DNA from: Linyphia triangularis
Lineage: Eukaryota; Arthropoda; Arachnida; Araneae; Linyphiidae
Assembly: GCA_963978545.1 (NCBI GenBank)
Contig: OZ021732.1
Coordinates: forward strand, 31,340,123 to 31,404,122
DNA length: 64,000 nt
Direction of reading: 5' to 3'
Shown here one piece after another: positions 1 to 10,647 of the stretch (its first letter is position 1; the number at the start of each line of letters is the position of its first letter). Position numbers and translations under genes: made by a program. The notes under the pieces were generated by a model that searched no databases, had not been told where the DNA came from, and was given only the letters and a program-made list of their open reading frames with translations.

Positions 1-521
1 GCAAATAAATTTTTGTACGTCGATGTACACATTTATGTATAAGCATATTTTTTGTTCATGTATTTGGTAATTTTAATACGAAAATAGAAGTAATTTTAAA
101 TAAAATGTTATGTTTGTTTATTTACTTTTATATCATTTAATGTTCTGCAATTTATTGATTCGTAGAAAAAGGGTTGATTACATATACTAAAAACTTCACG
201 GAAAGAAAAAAAAATCAAGAATTTAATAAAATTACTTTGTACGTTGAAAAATTTATTTTTCTAATAGGTTTTATACAAGAACTGATGTTGTATAAGCAAA
301 TCAAGTCAACGTGTGGGGAGGTCAATTATAGTACTATTTCTTGTAAAAAAAGAGGAATCAAGTCCTCTCATTGTGTCACATGCTTCAATACCACATGTCG
401 TTAGAACAAGGCATACAATAAAATGAACTAATGTCCACTTAGTTTTTTAGTGATAAGAACAAAAACTGGTTCTTACTTTTACGTTTTTGTTCACGTTTTA
501 ACCAAACGTTTAAATTAAAAT
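1..521. other. AT-rich sequence, no gene seen
   Basis: Very AT-rich DNA with only short, compositionally driven open frames. No repeat, RNA or coding signature recognised. Confidence 0.6.
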
Positions 522-964
522 AAACTATTAAATATTTCTTCTGTTACTTGTTGTCTAGACATTTTTTGTTTTAATAAAAATATAAATTTTACATCTTGTT
601 GTCTAAAATCAATGATATTACAATATTATTTTAAAATCCTGTATATGATTGGAGGGATAAAATTGTTTTGTCGATTAATTATGCAATTTTGGTATTTAGA
701 GAAGTCACACACCTTTGCATAATTATCAGATATTGTCAATACTACAACAATTATGTATACTATACTTATTCAGAGTAGCTTAATAGTAGTAAATATAAAA
801 TATTTTTATATAGTAGTAAATACATATTTAATTTTATATAGTAGTAAACTATTAAATATTTGTTCTGTTACTTGTTGTCTAGACATTTTTTGTTTTAATA
901 AAAATATAAATTTTACATCTTGTTGTCTAAAATCAATGATATTACAATATTATTTTAAAATCCT
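522..964 (+). repeat. 324-bp-period tandem array, first part
   Basis: Three blocks can be followed: U1 (522-639), U2 (640-780), U3 (781-845), then U1 again (846-964). One period is about 324 bp. U3 itself is made of about 27-bp sub-repeats starting atagtagtaaa. The copies are nearly identical, so the array is young or homogenised. The array stops at 964 and resumes in correct phase with U2 at 2040. Small open frames inside it recur only because the DNA repeats. Confidence 0.9.
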
Positions 965-2039
965 TATATTAACTTCGATTTTGTATGTGTGGGTGGTTGC
1001 CTGTGCATGTGTTGCCAATTTTTTTTTAATTTTAATTAATAGATAATATATATTTTTTTTAATTCGAATAAATAAAAGATATTTGGATGTGATTGCTTAA
1101 ATTCACATTCATTTCTAATAAATAAATTTTAAAACGTAGTTTCCCGCACAATTTGCTGGTACAAATGTTTTTGATATTTAAAGTTAGATGTTAGCACCAA
1201 GAACTTATTGTTTACAGAATCGGTGCTGTGTTAATGAATACAAAAATTGGCAATGCATATAAAAGATTTATATTAAAAACTTTATTTGCATGTGTTGTAT
1301 TATTTAATATTGTTTTTAACGAAACTAGAAAACATTGTAAATTATTCCATGTTACTTATTACAAATTGAAACATTAAAAGTAACATTATACACTGTTTTT
1401 ATAGAGGATTATGTCAAATTGAATATCAATAAAGGTATTGAAAGAAGAATTGATTTCAATCTTAAGGTACGCATTTATTGCCTACTGCTTAGGTGTAGTT
1501 CAGAATTGATTTTGAATCACATTTGCCATTTGTTACGGCTCTTCGCTGTTGTATGGGTTCAAGTTCTATGTAACAGAAATCGTTTTATCGGAAAAACGTT
1601 ATTTTGGGAGTTTAAAATCAAATAACATTCAAATGCGCTTGTAAAATGATTTCTTATCCGATTTTAAACACCTATATTTTCCCTGAGAGAATCAGTTAAA
1701 AGAAGTGGAAAAAGGTTAAAAAAAATCGATCCTATAACATGGATAAAGCTTTGTGATGTAATGGGACGTAATTGATTCTGAATAACGTTTAACTAGAAAT
1801 TAACTTCCTTTCAACCGTAATTAAGTGAAGTGTTTGGGAAATTTTTGAGTGGTGATGGATTTTTATATAAGTATGTATTTCCAATTCAATAGTTGGAGTA
1901 TTTATTAACACTGACTTTCTTTAACTGAGATTCTTATTTGTATTAAAAAAGATAATTTATGAGAAAATATTTAAGATAATAGATAAAGCAGTATTCGTTA
2001 AGGAAATCATTTAAAAGTGGATGATAATGATTGGTGGTT
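965..2039. other. 1,075-bp segment interrupting the tandem array
   Basis: Unrelated AT-rich sequence lies exactly between a U1 block and the U2 block that should follow it. The canonical U1/U2 join (...aatcct-gtatatg...) is seen intact at about 639 and 2363. No clear terminal inverted repeat or multi-base target duplication is visible at the two edges (only a shared t). No coding signature. It could be an insertion, or an original spacer that was flanked by array growth. Confidence 0.6.
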
Positions 2040-2505
2040 GTATATGATTGGAGGGATAAAATTGTTTTGTCGATTAATTATGCAATTTTGGTATTTAGAG
2101 AAGTCACACACCTTTGCATAATTATCAGATATTGTCAATACTACAACAATTATGTATACTATACTTATTCAGAGTAGCTTAATAGTAGTAAATATTAAAT
2201 ATTTTTATATAGTAGTAAATACATATTTAATTTTATATAGTAGTAAACTATTAAATATTTGTTCTGTTACTTGTTGTCTAGACATTTTTTGTTTTAATAA
2301 AAATATAAATTTTACATCTTGTTGTCTAAAATCAATGATATTACAATACTATTTTAAAATCCTGTATATGATTGGAGGGATAAAATTGTTTTGTCGATTA
2401 ATTATGCAATTTTGGTATTTAGAGAAGTCACACACCTTTGCATAATTATCAGATATTGTCAATACTACAACAATTATGTATACTATACTTATTCAGAGTA
2501 GCTTA
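2040..2505 (+). repeat. 324-bp-period tandem array, second part
   Basis: Order U2 (2040-2180), U3 (2181-2244), U1 (2245-2362), U2 (2363-2505). Near-identical to the blocks at 522-964. Removing 965-2039 gives one uninterrupted run of about 2.7 periods. Confidence 0.9.
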
Positions 2506-5475
2506 GTCAAACTTCTGGCAGTTGTTAAATGCAAAAAAACCCTCTTGTATTCAGAGAGTAACCAGTAAAGTATATTATTATAGATCTCCTCCCAAATTAA
2601 ATTACATTATAAGTCAAAACCAAAGTGAAAACTAAAGCAATAATTTCACTCGTATTTATTAATGTGATTATAATTTTGTTTAGAAGGGCCAAATTAAGAT
2701 TTTATAAGATAAAATTAAAAATTGATGATTGTATTTTTGAGTATATGGATACTTACTGTTGTCAATGTAGACCTAACATATAATACTTTCAAGTTATGAT
2801 GTTATAACTATGTGCATTGTACAGTGTGGATAATATAATTAAATTATGCTTTTTGTAACCATATGCAGTGAATTTTAATGAATTTAGCTTCATTAAAGTA
2901 TAATTTAAAAATAATTTATACTATTTAAACCATGGGGAAATAATTTATCATGAAAAAAAAAATAAGTTTAAGTTTTCACTAAACGATGGAAATATGGCAT
3001 TTAAATAACTTAAATGCTAACTTTTTCATGGATCTAATTTTTTATTGAATATAAATGACATTCTCCATGCTACCCCTGAATTGCGGATTCAATTTACATT
3101 ATAAGGTAGGTCTTTTTCTGATGATGCAAATTTAATATGACCCCAAAATATCCCTCCAAAATGTTTTAATGTGCCCTTACTCTGTCAAATTTAACCCTTC
3201 TTCGACTTTAAATGAGTTATTACTTTCCATTTAAATTGAAATTAAATTTTAAAAGAAAATTAATTAAGTAATTAAGGACATTGAATTGCTGGAAAGAATT
3301 CAGTACAAGTCTATAAATATTATTCAGGGTTTGGCATCACTCGAATATAGTGATTAAGAAAATTTAATATGTACACTTTGCAGGAGAGAAGAACTAGAAG
3401 ATATTTAATTAATTTATTCAACATTATTAACGGAATGAGATTGAGGGTTTGGAATTTATTGCAGATAATAGAATGAGGGGTCATGGTTATAAATTGTTTA
3501 AATCACAGCTAAATACAGAAAGGAGAAAACATTATTTCAACAATAGGATGATTGATGAATACAATTATTTGCCTAAGGATATAGTGAATTCAATTATATT
3601 TCATTATTAATATTAAAAACATAACTTTAAGGAATATATTAAATTCTGTGCTGCAACCCTTTACTTCCCTTAATATGAACCTCAAGCCCAATGTACATTT
3701 AAAATTTAAGATAGTTCTTTCACATTATCACAAACTGTGCAGGATGAACTGTAATAAATGTAGTTTTAGTTAAAAAAAGGAGAAAATACATTCATATAAC
3801 TGTGCACTTAAATCGAAAGAAACATTATTTTCAAAAATTTTAATAGTCAAACAAAAATTTTATTTAGGATTTTCTTAGAACTATTTAGATTTGTTGATTT
3901 TTAAATATAACTTTCCTTGAAAAGTAATACGACTCCAAAATAATATGATGTTCTGTTGATTGATGTATTTTCTAAAAGTTTTTACAAAGGTAAAGTTAAA
4001 TTAGGCCCATCATTTTTATTCATAGATATATTAAATCAACAATGTACCTGGAAAACTAAATGTTACATTACTATATCAACAAATAAGATACGAAATTCTT
4101 GTGTTGCACCAACACTGTAGTTAAATTAAATCATATTATATAGTTAATTACAATAATTAATTCCACTAATAATCCACCGTTTGTTTCATCATTTAGACGA
4201 AGTTCTTAGCTTGAGGATTACGCGTTAATTGGACGAATTTGTACTAAAGTTTAGTTTTTTCATTTAGAAAAAATAATTGAAGTTCGTTCCAACTTCAGCA
4301 ATTGATCATTTTAGGTCAAATGTAAAGTAACCAGCTTTATATTCTTCAACACATACGTTTTTTTTTAGTTAGATAGTATATTGATTAGAAAATTGTTTGT
4401 AAATTGATTCGAATTAGTATGCCATTATTAAATATAAAACTTATTTTTTCAAGGTGTAAGTGATGTTTCCCTGATTTTTAGTCAGAAAATAAATTCATAA
4501 GTAAAAGAAAAGCAATAGATATTTTCTTGTTGCAAAATGTTCATCCCGAACTGAATTTCTTGTCCACATTTTCCATTTGTTTTAATATACTCATATTTAA
4601 GCTTCCATTTCGACAAATCCACACTACTTATAATTTATTTCAATTATTGGCTCATTTTTTTACAATCTAAACATTGATTTCAATTTCGAAGTTTTCCATG
4701 TTCATATCTCCGAATTCGGTTGGTAAAAGGACAAAGTATTTCTACTTTTAATTACCCATATGTCGACTTAAGCTTTCGTTTTTGCGTATGGGTAAGGAAA
4801 ATAATGCATTCAGTAATTTTATTTTTCCGATATGTTTGCTTTTCTACACGTTTTGGAACGTGCTGAATTAAAAAGTGGTCTAGAAAAAATGTCTGTGGGG
4901 AACATGACTCCCGAACGGATTGTCCTACGATGTTCAACTTTGGTATACGAGTTATTGGTGGCCATATGACATGTCATTCAAGTTTTCGTCCGAATTGCCC
5001 ATGCTCAATAGGTAGTTGCCATTGAAATGTATGTTTTTCAACAAATGGCAAAAAACGTCTCTAACGATTTTGATCAAAGTCTTTGTGGTAATGTCTTTTA
5101 AAGTGCTCTAAGCAATCTCTGTCTTCAAAATTTTCGTAGAAATGCTATAAAGGCATAAAAAGGTGAAAAACCAATATCCTTAACACAGAGTTCTCTTCCT
5201 TTAACCATCGTTCATCAATGAAAGCTTCTTCTTTGTGGAACTTACAAAAAAAGATAGGGTAGTATTTAACGAAAAACATATAGACAATTTCGCCATTTTG
5301 GTGGTGTTTTTTGCCAATGTAAAAATTATCACCAAAAATATCGCCAAACTGGCCATTTTTTAAAACGATGACAATATGAAAATAAAATTGGTAAATTACA
5401 CCAATCCATAGTAAATTTAAATGCAGTGACCATAATTAAGTGTTATTGAAAGATGTGAGATGTTCCACATCTCTA
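2506..5475. other. AT-rich sequence, no gene seen
   Basis: About 3 kb with no reading frame longer than about 60 codons, no recognised mobile element and no RNA gene. It ends just before the dispersed repeat whose edge is marked by an A17 run at about 5483. Confidence 0.55.
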
Positions 5476-5935
5476 CCCAGCAAAAAAAAAAAAAAAAATC
5501 ATCTGGGCCAGCAGTGGACGACTGACTGTGGCCATCACCTAAACTGCTGGACCATTAGCGGATGGCCTTTACTTTTCAGTGCATAAAAGTAACCGTCTGG
5601 CCTACACTTGGGCCAGCAGTAAGGGCCGGAAATTGGCCTTTGATGTCTGGCCAGCCTTAATGGCCAACCTTCACTTACCCACTGCTTCCCCTGCATCAAC
5701 TACTGGCCAAACAGCAAGTGTACAGCAGTGGCCCTACAATTGACAGCCTTAAGTGGAAGAAAATTTTGTTTGAGCCGTCGCTTAGCCAAAACAAAAACAT
5801 TGCTGTTGCCTTCAACGGCCCAACAGTGCCCCAATATCAGTTTTCTGGCTGCCGTCCGCAATCCCACATCGACTCGACGAAAGTTCGCCTTATAATGTCG
5901 ATTGCCCTTTACAACACTACAACGAGCAACTAAAG
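5476..5935 (+). repeat. GC-rich dispersed repeat, copy 1
   Basis: A block much richer in GC than its surroundings, beginning ctacccagcaaaa and containing many ggcc/ctggcc words. About 120 bp near its start (5505-5630, including tgtggccatcac and gcataaaagtaaccg) recurs inverted at 50.95-51.11 kb. A shorter relative sits at 10.53-10.65 kb. No coding potential recognised. Probably a non-autonomous DNA element; the right boundary is a guess based on composition. Confidence 0.6.
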
Positions 5936-6009
5936 ATTCGCATTATATAATTAATTTGAAATTAGCAGTCCCACGACAAACTAATAATGGTTCGCTTTCC
6001 ACAGGCTGC

Positions 6010-6162
6010 TTTTTAAGCTCAATCGATATTCACTTCCCATTTAGTGCATTTTGCATGAGCATCATCTTTTTGTTCCCTACTTTTAACCACATGGGAACAA
6101 AAAGATGATGCTCATGCAAAATGCACTAAATGATAAGTGAACATCAATTGAGCTTGAAAAAG
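6010..6162. repeat. Foldback with about 68-70-bp arms
   Basis: The arm at 6010-6077 is the reverse complement of 6093-6162, with a 15-nt loop (6078-6092). The 40 bp next to the loop pair perfectly; further out I count about four mismatches and one 1-nt indel. No flanking target duplication was recognised. A transcript of either strand would form a long hairpin. It may be a tiny foldback transposon or an inverted duplication. Confidence 0.9.
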
Positions 6163-6955
6163 ATAAGCATTAAGAGATTTAGTTAACACAACACAAAAAA
6201 TCTCATTACAGAAAGTTAAAATATATAATCCAAATTAAATAAGTGGCATGGATTATAAGATTTTTTGTAACTTTTATTTTTACCAGTAACTTATAATAAT
6301 TATCTTGAATAATAGAATTATGAAACTAGAAAATTTGCATTATGTTGATCTACAATTCAAATTACATTAATTGCTGTAAATATTCGAAGAAACTTGTCGA
6401 TTCTTTAAACAAACACACCATGTTTAAATATCTTCCATTTACTTCTACACTATTCTTTTCAAGCACTATCTATAAGGTTTTTTTTGCAACCAAATAATTT
6501 TCCAATTTATGTTCAGCCTCCACTTAATTTTTTCAGAAGTTCTCCTGCATAAAGATTATCCAAATTTTTAAAGTATAATTCAAAACATCAAGGGTAGAAA
6601 ATGTGTAGTGATACAATTATTAATAACTTATATCATGAATTTTGGTCAGAATTACAAGTAATTTACATCATGTTATGTCTCAACATAATCTCCCACGCAA
6701 ATCCCATTATTTCAACAATTATTGAAAGAACCTTAACAAAACAGCAATTGTAAAATAAAGACAAAACAAGGACACTTTGCTCTCAATTCGTGGATTAAAT
6801 TTATTGTTATTTATTATAAATTAGGGTAAAATGTCATTTATTCGATTTGTTGCGACAGTGACCTTCTCCCGTTCCTGTCAAGCGCTGTTCTAAGCCACCA
6901 CTTTTAACTAGGTATCTCTTCCATCTCAGCCTGTTTAGTCATTTATGTAGCTTGT
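6163..6955. other. AT-rich sequence, no gene seen
   Basis: No coding, RNA or repeat signature recognised between the foldback and the first SINE. Confidence 0.55.
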
Positions 6956-7138
6956 GGCCCATCTGATGACTGTATGATTAGGCTCTGGCCACGCATGCTA
7001 AAGCTGCCGAGTTCAAATCCTGGATTAGGCATGGATTTTCGTTGTGTTTTGAAATCCACGTAAAGCTGTAGGTCCCGGCCTGATTAGTTGTCATTGTGCA
7101 GAAAAATAGGTCATTGAGCGTATAAACTAACCAACCAA
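6956..7138 (+). mobile_element. tRNA-derived SINE, type 1 (degenerate)
   Basis: The head has a pol III box B-like gttcaaatcc preceded by a tRNA-like half (ggctctggcc...gcatgctaaagctgcc). The body carries taaagctgtaggtcccggcc, and the 3' end is tcattgagcgtataaactaaccaaccaa. The same head, body and tail recur at 8861, 9367 and 44321. More diverged than the copy at 9367, so an older insertion. Confidence 0.85.
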
Positions 7139-8389
7139 TAGTAGCTTGTGTTTGGCTGATAGCAGCTGAAATAGAAATATACTATTATATTAAGTACATA
7201 CTCATGATAGCGATTTCACAAATGTTATTAATTTAAACATTCAATAGTAAGTTTGCATAAAAGAAACAGCGTATCAATGACTTCTCCAAGTCAAAAGTTC
7301 TTTTACAAAATAAAATCCTGCAATTATTATTAACTTCTTTTGAAGAAAACAGATTTGTATGAGATTTAACTCTGTATTTAAAACATATGTATCTCAGGTA
7401 ATTCATTTAAAACTTTCTATTTCAAATTTTGTGCTGATTGAAAATACCAGCTTTTTCAAACTTAGTAGCTTTAAAATGATATTATACTCATATTTGTGAA
7501 GCTACATACAGGGCAGGGAGCCCACTAGGATAAAATACATTCATGCAATGCAATAATTAATGTTTAGCTTGATTTTTAATCTTAATGTTCCTAATGAAAG
7601 GTCCGGAACTCCCGGAAAGCAAGTTGACAAGAGAGCCAAGTTCAAAGATGACAATGATCTGTATGCATTTAAAAAATAGCGTCCAAATAACGTAGCTGAA
7701 AAGAACAGTTGTCAGAGAGATTAAAACTTTTTTTCTGAACGATTTGAAAAGCGCGTTTTGCAGCAAATTACGCTGAGGGAAGGCAAGGAGAGGAGGGGGA
7801 AGAAAGACAAGAACGATCCACTAATTTTCGGTCTTTTTTTTTTTTTTTTTGGACTTGAAGTGTTGGTTCGGAAGGGGCTCGAATGGAAGAATAATGGAAA
7901 AGTTTCCACTGATTTAAGTAGGTTGGATTTTAATTTTACCAAATAGGTAATAAAATACCCTTTGGAAAACAAAGTGCAACTCCACCAATGCTTTGAAAAT
8001 ATAAAACATATATTGATTCTGCAGTATAATTTTACTTACTTAAAATGAGTTTTGAAAATATTAACTTTTTATTTAATTCAAATAACGAAATGACTTGTAA
8101 GGAAAGTCAGGAACTTGGAACTATTTTATCAGCTTCACAGTTATTTTATTAGGTGTTTTAATAGCACCACTAATTATTATGCTTTTGCATTATAGCATTT
8201 GAAACACATGCCAAATGAAACTAAATTCAAATTAAAAAAAAATGACCTCTGTAGACAAATTTAAGTTAAAACCAACTAAGTTTGGCCATGACATATACAG
8301 AGAAATTCTCGTATTTTGGCGTTGATTATAGTAGTCACCCCCTGACGAAGTTACTATAATAGAGAAATATACCTTTTCCAGTTATATTT
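7139..8389. other. AT-rich sequence, no gene seen
   Basis: Contains a T-run at about 7835-7850 that creates open frames on both strands over the same bases. Neither frame has a recognisable domain. No other feature. Confidence 0.5.
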
Positions 8390-8571
8390 CCGCCAACCAA
8401 ATGGTATAGTGGTTAGCATACTAGCTTCTAGACAACGAGATTGCGGGTTCGAGTCTCGTGTAAGGCATGGATGTTTGTAAATGTATGTTGGCTTCTCAAA
8501 TGACGATTGTTTTGGCGCAATATAGCCCTCGTGTTGCTGACGACGCCAGATAATCTAAAAACAACCAACCA
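8390..8571 (+). mobile_element. tRNA-derived SINE, type 2
   Basis: The tRNA-like head has a box A-like tagtggttagcatactag and box B-like ggttcgagtct. The body is atgtatgttggcttctcaaatgacg...ttggcgcaatatagccctcgtgttgctgacg, ending cagataatctaaaaacaaccaacc (described in pieces). Copies of the same family lie at 9072 (minus) and 14433 (plus). It shares the aaccaacc tail with type 1. Confidence 0.88.
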
Positions 8572-8860
8572 GTTATTTTCCCATTTGTTATTCAATTCTC
8601 TGCTATTATTAAAACTTTGAAAAAAAATATTAATAATTTTTTCACTTTTGAGTAACTTCACCAAGCAATGTCTCTCGACACCTTACAAACATACCTATCT
8701 AGTTTTTGTTTACTCTACCAAAATTCCTTCCACTAAGTTGCTAGCTTCAAATGTTAAACAAGTAGTGAAACATCCCCTAAAATTATTATAAGCATACATC
8801 ATAATGCATTTCGTGCAAAAATCAGTAATATTTTATTACAGGAATTATTTTGTAACATTA

Positions 8861-9039
8861 GTTGGTTGGCTTGTACGCTCAACGCCCTATTTTTATGCAC
8901 AGTGACAGGCTAATCAGACCGGGACCTACAGATTAACGTGGATTCCGAATCACAACAAACATCCATGCCTAACCCGGGATTCGAACCCGGCACCTTTAGC
9001 ATGCGAGGCGAGATCGCTATCCCCACAGCTAACCGATGG
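8861..9039 (-). mobile_element. tRNA-derived SINE, type 1, minus strand
   Basis: Reverse complement of the type 1 pattern: tail ggttgg at the left, then the body (gacctacagattaacgtgg), box B complement gggattcgaaccc, and the tRNA-like head at the right. It is bracketed by tgtaacattag at 8851-8861 and tgtaacattgg at 9065-9075; the latter also serves as left flank of the next SINE. Confidence 0.88.
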
Positions 9040-9071
9040 ACAAAAGTATCTTGCTTCGGCGGTCTGTAACA

Positions 9072-9252
9072 TTGGTTGGTTGTATTCAGATTATCTGGCG
9101 CCGTCAGCAACACGAGGGCTATAATGCGCCGAAACATTCGTCATTAGACAAGCCAACATACATTTACAAACACCCATGCCTAACACGGGACTCGAACCCG
9201 CAACCTCGCGGTCTAGAAGCTAGCACGCTAACCACTATACCGTTTGGTCGGC
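9072..9252 (-). mobile_element. tRNA-derived SINE, type 2, minus strand
   Basis: Complement of the type 2 pattern: tail ggttggttg, then ttatctggcgccgtcagcaa, and box B complement gggactcgaaccc. Flanked by tctgtaacattgg (9063-9075) and tctgtaacattag (9256-9268), a 13-bp target duplication with one mismatch. Confidence 0.9.
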
Positions 9253-9366
9253 AATTCTGTAACATTAGTTTTTACTCTTTAGTAAGCAACTTCGAAACTG
9301 TTCCATTAGATGGATACAAGATAAAAACTTCCAAATTGAAAACCAAACTAATTCCAAACTAACAAC

Positions 9367-9553
9367 GTAGACCTGGTGGCTGTGTGGTTAGCGCTCTGGC
9401 CTCGCATGCCAAAGCTGCCGGGTTCGAATCCTGGATAAGGCATGGATGTTCGTTGTGGTTCGGAATCCACATTAAGCTGTAGTTCCCGGCCTGACTACCC
9501 GTTATTATGCCCAAAAATAAGTCGTTAAGCGTATAAACAAAAACAAAAATCAG
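9367..9553 (+). mobile_element. tRNA-derived SINE, type 1, with target duplication
   Basis: The best-preserved type 1 copy in the window. The head is gacctggtggctgtgtggtt with box B gggttcgaatcc; the body contains acattaagctgtagttcccgg; the 3' end is gcgtataaacaaaaacaaaa. Flanked by actaacaac at 9358-9366 and 9554-9562, which defines both ends. Confidence 0.92.
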
Positions 9554-9800
9554 ACTAACAACATTCAAATCATTTATACAAGGACTATATACATTACTTT
9601 AAATATCTTTGGCTCTAATCTGCAGTACAAAAATCGTTATACATAGGAAATAAGTAACACGAAGGAGGGAAAGAATTAAAAGCTAGTATACGGAAGGAAT
9701 CCTGGTTTGGGTTATGCACCTATACACTTACATTAAATATATCAAAACATTCGAAACAAAATTAGCCCTTAACTGCTGTAGTTGGGTAGTTTGATATTTT

Positions 9801-9838
9801 TGGCGCAAGGGCAACATGTGGTCTCTACAGCGCCAAAC
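9801..9838 (-). mobile_element. SINE 3' fragment, type 4
   Basis: The complement reads ggcgctgtagagacc...tgttgcccttgcgcca. The last part matches the truncated insert at 10266. Only about 38 bp are recognisable, so the full family structure is not visible here. Confidence 0.5.
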
Positions 9839-10265
9839 AATTTAATGAACATCAGATTAAAATTTAAGAAACATAGTATCGGGAAAATAATTTTAAAGTC
9901 AAAGATGAAATATTTTAGGGGATGGAAGCATTCCACAAAAAATGACTCGCGGTCTGTCAGACCGCATACAGCAGTTGAAGGCTAGAATATTAGTTAATGT
10001 TCGTTCAACACGATGCATACTGAACCACATATACATTATGTCGTGCATAAATGTTGTCCTCATGTATATACGACGTATCGTATAACTATGTAAAATACAA
10101 TTGAATACAACCTAAGGAAAAATATAAAAAAATGTATTACTTACACGTCGATTTCCTTCCATGATGAATATTTCCCGATCCTTTTCTTCAATGAAATAAA
10201 AACAATCGTTCGATGTTCACGTTTTCAATGAAATAAAAGAAAAATAATGACGCAGAAGATATCAC

Positions 10266-10312
10266 TGGCCCTTGTGTTGCCTTTGCGCCATAAAACAACA
10301 ACCAAACCAAAC
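10266..10312 (+). mobile_element. 47-bp 5'-truncated SINE, type 4
   Basis: The insert reads tggcccttgtgttgcc, tttgcgcc, then an AAAACAACAACCAAACC-like tail. It is flanked by a perfect 13-bp duplication, cagaagatatcac at 10253-10265 and 10313-10325. The TSD proves retrotransposition of only the 3' end of the parent element. Confidence 0.85.
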
Positions 10313-10532
10313 CAGAAGATATCACAAACGCAGCAATTTTGTCTGCATGCAATGGCTACTAGAAAATCAAGTGAAAAAAATGTCGTGTTTACGAAAGTTC
10401 AAAACAATCATGCGCATGCGAAGAAGGCACGATACGATGACATAACCGTTGCCACCAGTTATATTACTAAAGTGCTGGATGGCCATCAACGGACAAGAAG
10501 AGGTTGGCCTAGAAAAAATAAGCTGATGGTAT

Positions 10533-10644
10533 CCCAGTAACGAACCGCGAGTGTGCCATTGATGGCATTACGTGGCTGGCCATCACCCACCCAGTACTGC
10601 CGGCAACTAGCCCTGAAGCGGTCATCGTCCGTGTTTTTACTGGG
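10533..10644. repeat. Short GC-rich TIR element, dispersed family copy 2
   Basis: Begins cccagtaa and ends with its inverse ttactggg, 112 bp in all. It contains ctggccatcaccc, similar to the block at 5.5 kb. The outer bases of the right end (ctacccagtaaaaa on the minus strand) match the start of the 5476 copy. No coding capacity. Likely a MITE; a target duplication is not obvious. Confidence 0.55.
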
Positions 10645-10647
10645 TAG

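Noticed and set aside
965..2039. Helitron
   Set aside because: The segment lacks a 5' TC, a 3' CTRR with hairpin, and insertion between A and T.
753..2445. Two near-identical 97-codon frames (753-1046 and 2152-2445) that look like a small gene family
   Set aside because: They lie on the 324-bp tandem repeat; the identity comes from the DNA repeat, the composition is AT-driven, and the frames diverge as soon as the repeat ends.
8390..9553. tRNA genes
   Set aside because: Box A/B-like sequences are present, but the acceptor arms do not close into a mature tRNA and each is followed by a family-specific body, tail and often a TSD, so they are SINE heads.
8428..9568. Open frames of 69-108 codons across the SINE cluster
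   Set aside because: They read through SINE bodies on either strand and share words such as RDSNPQP only because the SINEs repeat.
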